Positions 1 through 9,660 of a stretch of DNA of 64,000 bases are shown in pieces. The number at the start of each line of letters is the position of its first letter. The first letter of the stretch is position 1. The stretch is from Pirellulimonas nuda (GTDB taxonomy: Bacteria; Planctomycetota; Planctomycetia; Pirellulales; Lacipirellulaceae). Location of the stretch: the NCBI RefSeq assembly GCF_007750855.1, contig NZ_CP036291.1:2976001-3040000 (forward strand), read 5' to 3'. The notes under the pieces are model-generated. The model searched no databases, had not been told where the DNA came from, and worked only from the letters and a program-made list of their open reading frames with translations. Both the position numbers and the translations under genes were made by a program.

Positions 1-2
1 GG

Positions 3-1247
3 TGCGAGAAGCCGCCCACGACGCATGTGATTACGGACGCCGACGTCGCCAATCTCACGTTCCTGGGGCTGCAGGGCATGATCGACCCGCCCCGGGAAGA
101 GGCGGTCCGCGCGGTGCGTGCGTGCCAGGACGCGGGGATCCACGTGAAGATGATCACCGGCGACCACCCCGCGACAGCCCTGGCCATCGCCAAGATGCTC
201 GGCCTGGACAGGGCCGCGTCCGCCGGAGGGCGGGAGCCTCTCGTGGTGACTAGCCGCGACCTCGAGGCAATAGACGATCATGCGTTGATCGGCATCGCGG
301 ATCGCGTGGCGGTTTTCGCCCGCGCGACGCCAGAGCAAAAGCTCCGGCTGGTCCGGGCGCTGCAAGCCAACGGTCGGGTGGTCGCCATGACGGGCGACGG
401 AGTGAACGACGCGCCGGCGCTCAAGCAGGCGGACATCGGAATCGCGATGGGGAACGGCGGCACCGAGGTCGCTAAGGAGTCCGCCGACATGATCCTCACC
501 GATGACAATTTCGCGACCATCGAGGCCGCTGTCGAAGAAGGCCGCGGCGTTTTCGACAACCTGTCCAAGTTCATCGTTTGGACCCTACCCACCAATATGG
601 GCGAAGGGCTCGTTATCCTGGCTGCTGTGCTTGCCGGGGTCACGCTCCCGCTGCTCCCGGTACAGATCCTGTGGATCAACATGACCACCGCGGTGTTGTT
701 GGGATTGATGCTGGCGTTCGAGCCCAAGGAGCCGGGGCTGATGCTCCGACCCCCTCGTAACCCGCGAGCGCCGCTGCTCGATGCGCCGTTGGTGCTCCGC
801 ACCTGCATTGTCGGCCTGATCTTGTTGGCCGGGGCCTTCGGATCCTTCCGGTGGGCGCTGGGGCAAGGGCTTGGCGACGCGGCCGCACGCACCGTGGCGG
901 TCAATGTGTTTGTCACCGTCGAGCTGTTCTACCTATTCAACTGTCGGTCACTCACACAATCGATGTTCGCACTGGGAGTCTTCAGCAATCGATGGATCCT
1001 GATTGGGGTTGGAGGGATGGTCGCGTTTCAGTTGGCGTTCACTTATTCGCCGCTAATGAACCATATGCTCCACAGCGCCCCCATCGGGTGGGACGCGTGG
1101 TGGCGCATTCTGCTGACCGGCGCCGCGGCCTACGCGATAGTCGGAGCCGAAAAGTGGCTGCGAAGGTTGTGGACGACGCGCCGGACGCAAGGTCCGCTTC
1201 TTCCGCGCCACGGAACTGATCACGGTGCTGCTCGAGGCGCGGGATGA
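3..1247 (+). CDS. Cation-transporting P-type ATPase, C-terminal part (cut by window start)
   Basis: This is the C-terminal ~414 residues of an E1-E2 cation pump of the inner membrane; the frame is open to the left edge, so the N-terminal transmembrane, actuator and phosphorylation (DKTGT) regions lie outside. Visible are the P-domain 'MITGDHPATA' motif and the hinge 'MTGDGVNDAPALKQADIGIAMG', followed by the hydrophobic M5-M10 block that includes 'LWINMTTAVLLG'. The pattern fits the P2-type Ca/Na/Mg-like pumps (PacL-like), but the transported ion cannot be told from this half. The last ~20 residues (after about base 1186) look unnatural because the frame runs out of phase into an istB remnant, so the native C-terminus was probably replaced. 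Confidence 0.85.
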   Translation, partial: CEKPPTTHVITDADVANLTFLGLQGMIDPPREEAVRAVRACQDAGIHVKMITGDHPATALAIAKMLGLDRAASAGGREPLVVTSRDLEAIDDHALIGIADRVAVFARATPEQKLRLVRALQANGRVVAMTGDGVNDAPALKQADIGIAMGNGGTEVAKESADMILTDDNFATIEAAVEEGRGVFDNLSKFIVWTLPTNMGEGLVILAAVLAGVTLPLLPVQILWINMTTAVLLGLMLAFEPKEPGLMLRPPRNPRAPLLDAPLVLRTCIVGLILLAGAFGSFRWALGQGLGDAAARTVAVNVFVTVELFYLFNCRSLTQSMFALGVFSNRWILIGVGGMVAFQLAFTYSPLMNHMLHSAPIGWDAWWRILLTGAAAYAIVGAEKWLRRLWTTRRTQGPLLPRHGTDHGAARGAG

Positions 1248-1500
1248 TAAGTCCCTGCCGAGGCACTGCTCCCAGTTTGCGAGGCTGGACGTGCCGGTGC
1301 TCGACGAGCTGGGCTAAGTCCCGGCGAGCAAGGCGGGCGCCGAGCAGCGGCAGGGCCTGGTGGCCACGGCCATCGTGCCGTTCAAAAACCGGATCGGAGT
1401 TCAGGGGAGTTAGCGGCTGACCGTCTCGGCGCTGGTCCCGTTGACCCACCGCTGCTAGTTCCTCGAATTCGCCGGCGAGAGCTACCGACGGCAGGACGCA
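1189..1500 (+). pseudogene. istB (IS21 family) remnant
   Basis: Reading in the +1 phase relative to the ATPase, bases 1189-1500 give an IstB-like ATPase fragment: 'VRFFRATELITVLLEAR', 'LDVPVLDELG' (Walker B region), then a stop where IstB has Tyr, 'VPASKAGAE', and after another stop 'LTHRC' and 'FAGESYR', which match the conserved C-terminal IstB blocks in order. At least three in-frame stops and missing stretches show it is dead. It differs in sequence from the IstB of the IS21 element at 46.4 kb, so it is not a copy of that element. Confidence 0.75.
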
Positions 1501-1591
1501 CGTCGCCATGCAGCCGCCCGAACCGGGAAGAGTTAAGCGGATGCCGCGAGCTGCCGGGTGGCGACGGACCTTCACTCTACGGGCGTCCCCC

Positions 1592-2737
1592 TCAGCGGGG
1601 GCTTCGCACCGCGTTGGTGAGTTGGGCGCCGCGTCGGCCGGCTTGGTGCTCCGCGATGTTGGCGAGCGTCGTCTCGGCGATATTCGATAACGCCTCGCGT
1701 GTCAGGAACGCCTGGTGCGACGTGATCACGACGTTGTTGAAGGTCAACAGCCGCGCGAGCACGTCGTCCGAGAGGACCTTTCCAGAGACGTCGTGGAAAA
1801 AGATACCGGCTTCTTCTTCGTAGACGTCTAGCCCGGCGTAGCCGATCTGCCCCGATTTGAGTCCATCGATCAGGGCCCGCGTGTCGACCAGCCCCCCTCG
1901 GCTGGTATTGATCAGCATCACCCCTCGCTTCATGCGGGCGATAGCCGCCGCGTCGATCAGGTAGTGCGTCTCGGGGAAGAGCGGCAGGTGGAGGGTAATG
2001 ATGTCCGACTCGCGCAGCAGCGTGTCCAGCTCGGAGTAGGCAACCCCGTCGCGCGCGGCCAGCTCCTCGCAGGGCTGCGGATCGAATACCAGCACCCGGC
2101 AGCCCAGGCCCAGCAGGATGTCGATCGTGCAGCGACCGATCTTGCCGCCCCCCACCACGCCGACCGTCTTGCCCCGCATGTCGAACCCGGTGAGCCCCTC
2201 GAGCACGAAATAGCCGGCACGGTTCCGCTGGTACGCCAGGTGGAGGTGGCGGTTGAGCATCAGCATCAACGCCACGGTGTGTTCGGCCACGGCGTACGGC
2301 GAGTAGGCGGGCACGCGCACCACGTCCAGCTCGTGCTGCTCGCAGGCGGCAAGGTCGACGTTGTTGAAGCCGGCGCAGCGCAGGGCCACCAACTTTACCC
2401 CCCGCGCGGCCAGGCCGGCGACGACCGCGGCGTCGCAGCGGTCGTTCACAAACAAGCACGCCACCGTGCAACCCTCGGCGGCGTCGACCGTGCTCTCGCC
2501 GAGCGACGCCTCGATCGGGCGGATGGCCAGGCGTCCCTGGTTCTGCTGTTCGAACGACGCAATGTCGTACGACTTGGCGTCGTACATCGCCACCCGCAAC
2601 CGCCCCCGCTCGTCGTAGCCCGCGGGCTTGCCGTCCCGGTCCAGCGCCTGCATGAGCCGCGCGAAGCGGCGTTCGTCCAGCCCGTCCGTCTGCTGGAGCT
2701 GTTCGCGGAAGGTGGTCATGCGTTGTTGGTCGTTCAT
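1592..2737 (-). CDS. ldhA: D-lactate dehydrogenase / 2-hydroxyacid dehydrogenase
   Basis: Cytoplasmic NAD-dependent D-2-hydroxyacid dehydrogenase (381 aa) that reduces pyruvate to D-lactate. It resembles fermentative LdhA over its length: 'LRCAGFNNVDL', 'VRVPAYSPYAVAEH', 'YQRNRAGYFVLEGLTGFDM', Rossmann motif 'GVVGGGKIGR', 'NTSRGGLVD' and the C-terminal 'ITSHQAFLT', carrying the substrate Arg, Glu and His expected for the family. I chose the ATG at 2737 because a GGGGGG Shine-Dalgarno stretch lies just upstream; an in-frame start further upstream would add 46 Arg-rich residues unlike the family. The N-terminus carries ~35 residues before the usual start of the domain. It is monocistronic and reads away from the symporter pair. 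Confidence 0.85.
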   Translation of the reverse strand: MNDQQRMTTFREQLQQTDGLDERRFARLMQALDRDGKPAGYDERGRLRVAMYDAKSYDIASFEQQNQGRLAIRPIEASLGESTVDAAEGCTVACLFVNDRCDAAVVAGLAARGVKLVALRCAGFNNVDLAACEQHELDVVRVPAYSPYAVAEHTVALMLMLNRHLHLAYQRNRAGYFVLEGLTGFDMRGKTVGVVGGGKIGRCTIDILLGLGCRVLVFDPQPCEELAARDGVAYSELDTLLRESDIITLHLPLFPETHYLIDAAAIARMKRGVMLINTSRGGLVDTRALIDGLKSGQIGYAGLDVYEEEAGIFFHDVSGKVLSDDVLARLLTFNNVVITSHQAFLTREALSNIAETTLANIAEHQAGRRGAQLTNAVRSPR

Positions 2738-3326
2738 GGCGCCCCCCATGATAGAAGCCACGCGTGGGCGGCCGCCAGCGGTCGACGCGCAAGCTCGGCT
2801 GTGCATTCCCGTGGACCGCTTCGGGCGCCTTCTGCGCGGCGCGGCCGAACTCGTGCCCCTATTCGGCTCCGCCACGTCGCAGTCCGCAGCGGCCGCGCTT
2901 CAGGGGCCGATCGCGGCGCCGTGTCCGGTCAGTGCTGAGAGATCGTCCCTGGCGTTGATGCCGGCTGAACCGCGCGGCCGGATCGACCGGCCTTCGTGCT
3001 CAGGATTGCTACAACCCCTTGACAGTAAATCGTTTGCAGCACATTTTGGCGAGCAGTATCGGTCGCGGGTTCCGCGTCTTGCGAATCCTGTTCCTCTGCA
3101 AATCGCAGCGGTTTGTTGTTGCAATCGCTCTTGGACGGACCGATGCCGCGTCGCTAGGCTCCGCAGGATCGTGGATCTTGTTGCGGGCCGTAGTGGTTGG
3201 AGTCTGTACGACGACGGTCGCCACCCTTAGCCAACTTTTCTTGACCGCAGGCGCCCGGCCGCGGGGCGTTCGCCGCGACCGGGGCGCTCGCTCACCTTTA
3301 CTCCTGAGTATCCCGGAACGCAACTC
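2738..3326. other. Intergenic region between divergent genes
   Basis: No convincing gene is present. This 589-base spacer must hold the promoters of ldhA (leftward) and of the DUF485/symporter pair (rightward). A TTGACA hexamer at 3019-3024, followed after 17 bases by a weak CATTTT, is the only promoter-like match I noticed for the rightward genes. Confidence 0.4.
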
Positions 3327-3560
3327 ATGCGCGCAAAACTATCGCGGCTCGGCAGCCTGCTGTTCTGGCTTTACACGCTGCTTTATGGCGGCTTCGTGCT
3401 GCTCAACGCGTTCAGCCCCAAAACGATGGAGGCGACCCCATTGGCCGGCGTTAACCTAGCGATCCTGTACGGGTTCGGTTTGATCGTCATCGCCTTTGTA
3501 ATGGCGCTGATCTACGGGTTCTGCGGCGCCCCGTCGCAAACGGCCCAGGAGCAGCAATGA
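3327..3560 (+). CDS. DUF485 small membrane protein, partner of the symporter
   Basis: A 77-residue protein with two transmembrane helices: 'FWLYTLLYGGFVLLNAF' and 'NLAILYGFGLIVIAFVMALIYGF'. This is the layout of the DUF485 family (YjcH-like), small inner-membrane proteins encoded directly before acetate/solute symporters. Its stop overlaps the start of the symporter by four bases (ATGA at 3557-3560), so the two are translationally coupled. Function inferred: accessory or assembly partner of the transporter. Confidence 0.75.
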   Translation: MRAKLSRLGSLLFWLYTLLYGGFVLLNAFSPKTMEATPLAGVNLAILYGFGLIVIAFVMALIYGFCGAPSQTAQEQQ

Positions 3561-5293
3561 TCTACGACCCCTCCTGGTTGGCGATCGCCATCTTCCTGCT
3601 GGTGGTGAGCTTTACCCTCGGGCTCAGCTTCCTGCTGGGACGGGGGGCCAAGTCGTCCGCCGGGTATTTTGCGGCACACGGGCAGATCCCGTGGTTCGTG
3701 AACGGGTTCGCCTTCGCGGGGGACTACCTCTCTGCGGCGTCGTTCCTCGGCATCTGTGGAATGATCGCCTTTTCTGGGTACGACGGGTTCCTCTATTCCA
3801 TCGGGTACCTGGCCGGGTGGATCGTCGCGCTGTTCGTGGTGGCCGAGCCGATGAAGCGGCTCGGGAAGTTTACGTTCGCCGACGCGCTGAACTCGCGCTT
3901 CCATTCGGTGGGCATCAAGCGGGCGGTGGGCGTGAGCACGCTGGCGGTCAGCGTGTTCTACCTGATCCCCCAGATGGTTGGCGCCGGCGCGCTGGTGCAG
4001 CCTCTGCTGGGGCTGCCGCACTGGGCCGGGGTGTTGATCGTTGGAGTCGTGGTGATCTTCATCGTCGTTACCGCCGGCATGGTTTCCACCACCTGGGTGC
4101 AGTTTATCAAGGGGGCGCTGTTGGTCGTGTTCAGCACCGTGCTGACGGTGATGATCCTGCAACGGGGGTTCGAGGCGCAGACGAGCACGCCCGAGCCGCA
4201 GACCATCACCACTACCTCCGACGGCGCCGTGCTGATCAACGGCCTGCCCAAGGGCACGGGGCCGGGAGAGGCCACGCTGCGCCCGGTCGGCACGATCGCT
4301 CGCCTGCCCGACGGGCAGACAAGCACCGGCCCGCTGGGCCCCGTCTCATTCCTACGAACCCTGCAAGAGAGCGAGATCGTGCTGTGGAGCAGCGCTACCA
4401 CGCGTAGCGAAGACGGCTCGACCACCATCACCTACACTCCTAAGCCCACCCCCGGCAGCCAGGTGCTGCGCCCCGGCGAGTCCGCCAAGTTCAAGGGGAT
4501 CCGCAGCGAGAACTGGTACGACAAGCTCAACTTCTTGTCGCTGATGCTGGCGCTGTTCTGCGGCACCGCCTCGCTGCCCCACATCCTCATCCGCTACTAC
4601 ACGGTCAAGGACGAGGCGGCGGCGCGGAAGAGCACCATTGTGGGCATCGGCGCGATCGGGTTCTTCTACGTGCTCACGCTCTACATGGGGCTGGGCGCCA
4701 TGATCAGCGGCGCGCTCGACGTGACCGACAGCAACATGGCCGCCCCGCTGCTGGCCCGCAGCCTGAACGAGCCGCTGTTCGCCATTATCTCTGCGATCGC
4801 GTTCACCACCGTGCTGGGGACGGTCAGCGGGCTGATCTTGGCGTCGGCCGGCGCGGTGGCGCACGACCTGATTGGCAGCATCAAGGGGGTGTCGCTCAGC
4901 GACCGTCAGCAGGTGCGGATCGCCAAGATCGCCTCGGTGATCGTGGGGGCGATCGCCATCGTGCTGGGGATCCTGTTCCAGAAGCTCAACGTGACCGGGC
5001 TGGTGGGGTGGGCGTTTAGCGTCGCCGCATCGGCCAACCTGCCGTCGCTGGTGATGCTGCTATTCTGGCCCCGCACGACCAAGCAGGGGATTATCGCCGC
5101 GGTGATCGTCGGCATGACCAGCTCGCTGGCGTGGATCTTGCTGAGCGCCGACACCTTTTCCAAGGTCTACGGCCTGCCGGCCGAGAGCGCGCTGGCCCCC
5201 TTCAGCGAACCGGCGATCGTGACCGTGCCGCTGGGGTTCGCGACGCTGATCGTCGTCTCCCTGCTGACGGGTCGCAGGCGGACGACCGCTTAG
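3557..5293 (+). CDS. Sodium:solute symporter (ActP-like cation/acetate symporter)
   Basis: A 578-residue integral membrane transporter of the SSS family that couples Na+ (or another cation) entry to uptake of a small carboxylate such as acetate. About 13 hydrophobic segments are visible. The N-terminal 'YFAAHGQIPWFVNGFAFAGD' and 'GYDGFLYSIGYLAGW' and the later 'LPHILIRYYTVKDE' are typical of the ActP/acetate branch. A hydrophilic insertion of ~110 residues (about 205-315), rich in Thr, Pro and Gly, lies between transmembrane blocks; planctomycete relatives with DUF485 partners often carry such loops. Substrate is inferred from the family and the DUF485 neighbour only. Confidence 0.8.
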   Translation: MIYDPSWLAIAIFLLVVSFTLGLSFLLGRGAKSSAGYFAAHGQIPWFVNGFAFAGDYLSAASFLGICGMIAFSGYDGFLYSIGYLAGWIVALFVVAEPMKRLGKFTFADALNSRFHSVGIKRAVGVSTLAVSVFYLIPQMVGAGALVQPLLGLPHWAGVLIVGVVVIFIVVTAGMVSTTWVQFIKGALLVVFSTVLTVMILQRGFEAQTSTPEPQTITTTSDGAVLINGLPKGTGPGEATLRPVGTIARLPDGQTSTGPLGPVSFLRTLQESEIVLWSSATTRSEDGSTTITYTPKPTPGSQVLRPGESAKFKGIRSENWYDKLNFLSLMLALFCGTASLPHILIRYYTVKDEAAARKSTIVGIGAIGFFYVLTLYMGLGAMISGALDVTDSNMAAPLLARSLNEPLFAIISAIAFTTVLGTVSGLILASAGAVAHDLIGSIKGVSLSDRQQVRIAKIASVIVGAIAIVLGILFQKLNVTGLVGWAFSVAASANLPSLVMLLFWPRTTKQGIIAAVIVGMTSSLAWILLSADTFSKVYGLPAESALAPFSEPAIVTVPLGFATLIVVSLLTGRRRTTA

Positions 5294-5306
5294 GCGCCGC
5301 GGCGAA

Positions 5307-5335
5307 GGGCAAGGGGGGCCCGCCCCCCCCTGCCC
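5307..5335. terminator. GC-rich hairpin between convergent genes
   Basis: An imperfect inverted repeat of about 12 bp (GGGCAAGGGGGG against CCCCCCCCTGCCC) lies between the end of the symporter gene and the end of the leftward fucose-isomerase-like gene. Its position suits a bidirectional transcription stop, but there is no U-run on either side. Confidence 0.4.
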
Positions 5336-5347
5336 TGCCCTACCTCG

Positions 5348-6985
5348 TTACGCCAAGGCCGCGCCGCTCTTGTCCGTGCCGCACAGGTGGACCTTCAGGC
5401 CCAGGGCGTCGGCCATGGCGGCCCGCACGGCGAGGGCGTGGTCCGCCGACGCCGCGTCGCCGCCGTAGGCGACCTGGATGTGGTTCGCTTGATGGCGCCC
5501 CATCATCTGGTCCCGCGACACGCCGTAGGTCACCGCGTGCATGATCGGCCACTGCGGCGTGGTGGCGTTCCAGCGACGCTCGGTCTCTTCACGCGGCAGG
5601 TCGATCGCCTTGCCGCGGCCGAGGTCCATGTGGAGTTCGCCGGCTCGCACGTAGATGCGCGACCAGACGATCTCGCCCGCCTTGGCGATCCCCCGCAGCG
5701 TCGATCCCCCGAGCGGGAAGTACATCGCCGGTTGCCGCAGTCCTTCGCTCCCGGCCCAACCCCCGACGTGGTGCTCGGCGGGCGCGGAGCCAGAGATCTC
5801 AAACACCCAGACGTACTCCTGGGTCGTGCCGGACTTGTCGTCGTCTCCCCAACGCAGGTCGTGCAGCGTGTTCTCGATCGGCAGCCCCAGCCGGCCGTGC
5901 ACCCGGTTGATCAACAGCCCGTCCAGCCCTGCGCACTCGTCTACCTCGTTGAAGTGCGGCAGCGGCGCCCCGGCGTACAGCTCGCGCTTGCCGTCGCGGC
6001 TGAAGACGGGGGGGCGTTCGGTGCTGTTGAGCGTCCCCTCGACCAGGTCCGAGGCGGGGAGCAGGTCCTTGAGCCCCTGCTGGTACTGGATGCCGATGAG
6101 GTCGCAGCCGAAGTCGTCCGCCAAGCGGAGGGCCGCCACGTACATCTTGCACTGCAGGCGGACCTGACGCTCGGTCAGGTCGCTCGCCTCGTCGGGCCCG
6201 TAGTGGAACTTGAAGCCGTGTTGGCCGTACCACTGCAGCACGCGGTCGGCCTCTTCGTCGCTGACGCAGGTGGTCTCGTAGTAAAGCGCCGACTGGCTGA
6301 GCCGCTCCTTGAACATGCCGACCCGGTTGAGCAGGTGGTCGGGGATGATCGCGTTGAACATCCCCATGCAGCCTTCGTCGAAGACCCCCATGATCGCCTT
6401 GTCGCGCTGCAGGGTGGTCGCCAGCTCTCCCCCGAGGGCCGCCGCGTCGGGGCTGGCGGATGCCGCGTTGTAGGGGGCGACGTGGCTCAGGTCGTGTTCC
6501 ACGGCGCGGCCCTCCAGCCACCCCTGGAGCCGCGTCCGGAACCATTCGGACCCAAAGTCTTCGTTCCACAAGGTGCTGTAGGGGACGCCCGCCTTGGTGA
6601 GCGAGCCATTGAGGTTGAGCATGCCCACCAGCCCGGGCCACTGGCCCGACCAGTTCGCCACGGTCAGGATGGGGCCCGTGTGGGTGGTGAGCCCGGGGAG
6701 CACGTGGTGGGAGTATTGCCACACGGCCTCGGCAACGATCAGCGGCGTGCCGGCGGGGATGTCGCGGAACGCGTCGAGCCCCTGGCGCTGACTCGCCAAG
6801 AAGCCGTGGCCTGCCTCGGGGCAGAACGCGTGGGCGCGCTTCAGCTTATAACCGAGAGACTTAACCGCCGCGGTCAACTGTTTCTCTAGAGCCTCCTGCG
6901 CGGGCCAGCAGAGCCGGTTGGCAGAGAGGCGGAGGTCGCCGCTGGCGAGCAGGTAGACCGTTTTTGGGTCGGCGGGAGTGGGCAT
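5348..6985 (-). CDS. L-fucose/L-arabinose isomerase-like protein
   Basis: A 545-residue cytoplasmic protein resembling the ketol-isomerase (FucI/AraA) superfamily: an N-terminal Rossmann-like region, a central '[21 protein letters not shown]' block with acidic residues of the kind that bind the metal, and a C-terminal beta-barrel-like part. The family interconverts aldoses and ketoses. I chose the ATG at 6985 ('[18 protein letters not shown]') because the 83 codons upstream are low-complexity Arg-rich sequence overlapping a tandem repeat. The nearby sulfatases and GH95 fucosidase support a role in fucose breakdown. It could instead be a diverged member with another sugar or a non-enzymatic role. 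Confidence 0.6.
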   Translation of the reverse strand: MPTPADPKTVYLLASGDLRLSANRLCWPAQEALEKQLTAAVKSLGYKLKRAHAFCPEAGHGFLASQRQGLDAFRDIPAGTPLIVAEAVWQYSHHVLPGLTTHTGPILTVANWSGQWPGLVGMLNLNGSLTKAGVPYSTLWNEDFGSEWFRTRLQGWLEGRAVEHDLSHVAPYNAASASPDAAALGGELATTLQRDKAIMGVFDEGCMGMFNAIIPDHLLNRVGMFKERLSQSALYYETTCVSDEEADRVLQWYGQHGFKFHYGPDEASDLTERQVRLQCKMYVAALRLADDFGCDLIGIQYQQGLKDLLPASDLVEGTLNSTERPPVFSRDGKRELYAGAPLPHFNEVDECAGLDGLLINRVHGRLGLPIENTLHDLRWGDDDKSGTTQEYVWVFEISGSAPAEHHVGGWAGSEGLRQPAMYFPLGGSTLRGIAKAGEIVWSRIYVRAGELHMDLGRGKAIDLPREETERRWNATTPQWPIMHAVTYGVSRDQMMGRHQANHIQVAYGGDAASADHALAVRAAMADALGLKVHLCGTDKSGAALA

Positions 6986-7130
6986 GAGGAGTCGGGCCGA
7001 TTGGGGATCGGCCCCCCTAAGAATTGAAGTGGGCACAAATTGGCTGAGCTTCCGAGTCGGCCGGCCGCGGCGCGTGCGCGGCTTGGCTCCCTCAGGACAT
7101 CGATACGCCGCTACACGCGGCCAAAACTCG

Positions 7131-7170
7131 GACGAAAAACCGTGGCCGCCGACAAAAAACCGTGGTCGCC
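7131..7170. repeat. Two tandem 20-bp units
   Basis: Two adjacent 20-bp units beginning GACRAAAAACCGTGG, followed by a partial third (GACAAAA), lie between two leftward genes. No function is evident. Confidence 0.7.
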
Positions 7171-7252
7171 GACAAAATCTCACAATCGTTCGCCGGCACG
7201 CATCGCCGCCAGCGGCGGACGATGCGACCCACAATTGTTTTCCCTATTCGGG

Positions 7253-8869
7253 CTAACGCAAGGGCGCCGCGGCTATGGCCGGCACCTCGAGCTCCGTCTG
7301 CAGCCGCTTGAGCTCTTTCTTCAGGCGTTCTTGATGGCCGGCGTAGGCCGGGTCGTCGTACACGCTGCGTATCTCGTTGGGATCTTCTTGCAGGTCGAAC
7401 AGCTCCCACTGACCAATCGTGTAGAAGTGGATCAGCTTGTACCGCCCGTCGGTCACGCCACAGTGCTGTTCGACCGTGTGGACCGCCGGGGGGCCTTCGT
7501 AGTAGTGATAGTAGAAGGTCTTGCGCCAGTCGTCGGGGGTCTCCCCCTGCAAGAGCGGCGTCAGGGAGCGGCCCTGCATGTCTTTCGGAATCGGCAGGCC
7601 GGCGGCGTCGAGGAACGTCTCGGCCAGGTCGACGTTCGACGCGATCTGCTCGCAGACGCTCCCCGGTTCGACCACGCCGGGCCAACGCACCAGCAGCGGC
7701 GTCCGCAGCGACTGCTCGTACATGAACCGCTTGTCGTACCAGCCGTGCTCGCCCAGGTAGAAGCCCTGGTCGCTGCAGTAGATGACGATCGTGTTCTCAG
7801 CCAGCCCCGACTGGTCGAGGTAGTCGAGCACGCGGCCCACGCTGTCGTCGACCCGGGCGACACAGGCGAGGTAGTTCCTGAGGTAGCGTTGGTAGTTCCA
7901 ACGCGTCTTGGCGTCGCCGACCGGAGGGTCGGCCATGTACGCGGCGTTCTCTTCGCTGTACGCGTCGCTCCAAGCCTGCTGTGTCCCTTCGGGGGTGAGC
8001 TTGAAGAACTTCTTTCCGCGAGGGCTGTCTGGGGTGAACACCATCAGGTCGCTCGCCGGGTTCATATTCTGGCTGATCCGCATGGTCGCGGTCCGCGCGG
8101 CGTCCGAGCGGTTTTGATAGTCGTCGAACAGGGTCTCGGGCTCGGGGATGGTCTTCCCCTTGCCGTCCCCGACGTGCTCCGGCCCCGGCTCCCACGAACG
8201 GTGGGGCGCCTTGTGCTGCATCATCAATACGAAGGGCCGGTCCGACTGGCGGTCGTTCTTCAGCCAAGCAAGCGCCTTGTCGGTGATCACGTCGGTGACG
8301 TAGCCCTGCTCCACGTTCCGGCCGGCGGGGGTGATGAACTCCGGGCTGTAGTAGCGGCCCTGGCCGGGAAGGATGTCCCAGTGGTCAAAGCCGACCGGGT
8401 CGCTCACAAGGTGCCACTTGCCGATCATGGCGGTCTGGTAGCCAGCGCCCTGCATCTGCTTGGCGAAGGTGGGCTGCGAGGCGTCAAACCGGTCGTTGTT
8501 GGTGCGGAAGCCGTTCTTGTGGCTGTACTTGCCGGTAAGGATGCAGGCGCGGCTGGGGCCGCAGATCGAGTTGGTGACGTAGCAGCGGTCGAACCGCATG
8601 CCGCTGTTGGCGATGCGATCGATGTTGGGGGTCTGGTTGATATTCGACCCGTAGGCCCCGACCGCTTGGAAGGCGTGGTCGTCGGAGAAAATGAACACGA
8701 TGTTCGGCGGCGCCGCGGCCGCCCATCCGGCGGAGAGCATGGCCGCGACAACGGCTGCTGCGGCCACGAGCGGCGTGCATCGGAGGCAAGTCGCCAGACG
8801 CCGTAGCGTCAAGGGCATCGCGGGACGGGCGCTAGGGCGCGGGGCGGAGAACGATCGGGAGCAAGCCAT
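7253..8869 (-). CDS. Secreted sulfatase (formylglycine type)
   Basis: A 538-residue type I sulfatase that hydrolyses sulfate esters, probably on glycans outside the cytoplasm. An N-terminal signal sequence ('LVAAAAVVAAMLSAGWAAAA') precedes the metal-binding 'FSDDH' (D63, D64). The formylglycine motif is C103-G-P-S-R, and 'MIGKWHL', 'VIYCSDQGFYLGEHGWYDK' and a C-terminal 'LFDLQEDPNE' complete the family signature. An in-frame ATG at 8818 would give a shorter leader and is equally possible. The same-strand fucose-isomerase-like gene lies 267 bp downstream. Family length (450-550) is normal, so this copy appears intact, unlike the sulfatase at 9.9 kb. Confidence 0.9.
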   Translation of the reverse strand: MACSRSFSAPRPSARPAMPLTLRRLATCLRCTPLVAAAAVVAAMLSAGWAAAAPPNIVFIFSDDHAFQAVGAYGSNINQTPNIDRIANSGMRFDRCYVTNSICGPSRACILTGKYSHKNGFRTNNDRFDASQPTFAKQMQGAGYQTAMIGKWHLVSDPVGFDHWDILPGQGRYYSPEFITPAGRNVEQGYVTDVITDKALAWLKNDRQSDRPFVLMMQHKAPHRSWEPGPEHVGDGKGKTIPEPETLFDDYQNRSDAARTATMRISQNMNPASDLMVFTPDSPRGKKFFKLTPEGTQQAWSDAYSEENAAYMADPPVGDAKTRWNYQRYLRNYLACVARVDDSVGRVLDYLDQSGLAENTIVIYCSDQGFYLGEHGWYDKRFMYEQSLRTPLLVRWPGVVEPGSVCEQIASNVDLAETFLDAAGLPIPKDMQGRSLTPLLQGETPDDWRKTFYYHYYEGPPAVHTVEQHCGVTDGRYKLIHFYTIGQWELFDLQEDPNEIRSVYDDPAYAGHQERLKKELKRLQTELEVPAIAAAPLR

Positions 8870-9284
8870 GGTGTCTTCGTGGCCTCGTGGGTGATGCTGC
8901 GAATGCGCTAGTAGTCTCGCGAACGGCCGGAGGTTCGCGTACGAAAAGAGCCGTCTCGTGACCGCGAACCGTGCGGACTAGGAGAGGCCAAGGCTCGATT
9001 CTACCCCGAGCACCAGTGGTTCGCACGCCCCTGAAGTACGGCAAATGATCGGCCCATCGCGGCACTGCCCAGCGGAAGAACGCGGCGGTTGGCAGCGTTT
9101 GGGAGGCGTCCTTGCTCCGCCAGGGTCCAGACCGGCGAAGGCGTGGCGCCCACGCACCGCAGGTTCGCCGATATCCTCTACGGCGCCGTTCTATTGGCCG
9201 GCCGCCCCTAATCGAAGGCCCGTCTAGCCCAGGTCGCGTCGGACCGCGGCTCAAACTCCCGCAAGGGCGCGTCGACCAAGAAAA
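8870..9284. other. Intergenic region without a recognised gene
   Basis: Upstream region of the leftward sulfatase. I see no coding sequence, RNA or repeat with support here. Confidence 0.5.
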
Positions 9285-9310
9285 AAGGCCACCCCGCGAG
9301 GGGTGGCCTT
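9285..9310 (-). terminator. Rho-independent terminator
   Basis: A perfect 11-bp stem (AAGGCCACCCC / GGGGTGGCCTT) with a GCGA loop, followed on the minus strand by a T-run and placed directly after the leftward PEP-CTERM fragment. Confidence 0.75.
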
Positions 9311-9340
9311 CTTTGGGTTTCTTGCCTTCTGGCAATGGGC

Positions 9341-9660
9341 TTAGCGACGACGCAAGCCAACCAAGCCGAGGGCCGCGAGGCCGAGCAGAGCGATGCTCGT
9401 CGGTTCGGGGACAGCCGTGCCGAGGACGCTAAACCGCATGTCACGAGTGCCGGCGGGAGCGATGACAGTCCCGGTACCGTCGGTGGTATCGCGAAACTGC
9501 AAGCGGCCACCGCCGTTGTTGTTGCCTTCCTGTTGACTGAACTGTCCACCCGTCGTGAAGAACATGAAGCCGAGGTCGTCGTCAGAATTAACGGCCAGCG
9601 GCGTGTCTAGCGTGAACGTTACGAAGTCGCAGACGGCGTCGTTGACGCCGCTGACTACAC
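9341..9660 (-). pseudogene. PEP-CTERM protein, C-terminal remnant
   Basis: The last ~105 codons read as the end of an exported PEP-CTERM protein: a soluble region ('FVTFTLDTPLAVNSDDDLGF'), then 'VPEP', a hydrophobic helix and a terminal 'RRR', the exosortase sorting signal. Upstream of about base 9650 the frame becomes non-protein-like and coincides with a plus-strand fragment of a second PEP-CTERM gene, so the original N-terminal part with signal peptide is gone. The terminator at 9285 belongs to this gene. Probably non-functional. Confidence 0.65.

Noticed and set aside
5387-6889. 500-codon open frame opposite the isomerase-like gene
   Set aside because: It is a high-GC antisense shadow: Val/Gly/Arg/His-rich with no domain, whereas the opposite strand has family motifs throughout.
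7040-8806. 588-codon open frame opposite the sulfatase
   Set aside because: Antisense shadow of a gene with intact sulfatase motifs; the composition is biased as expected from GC-rich codon complement.
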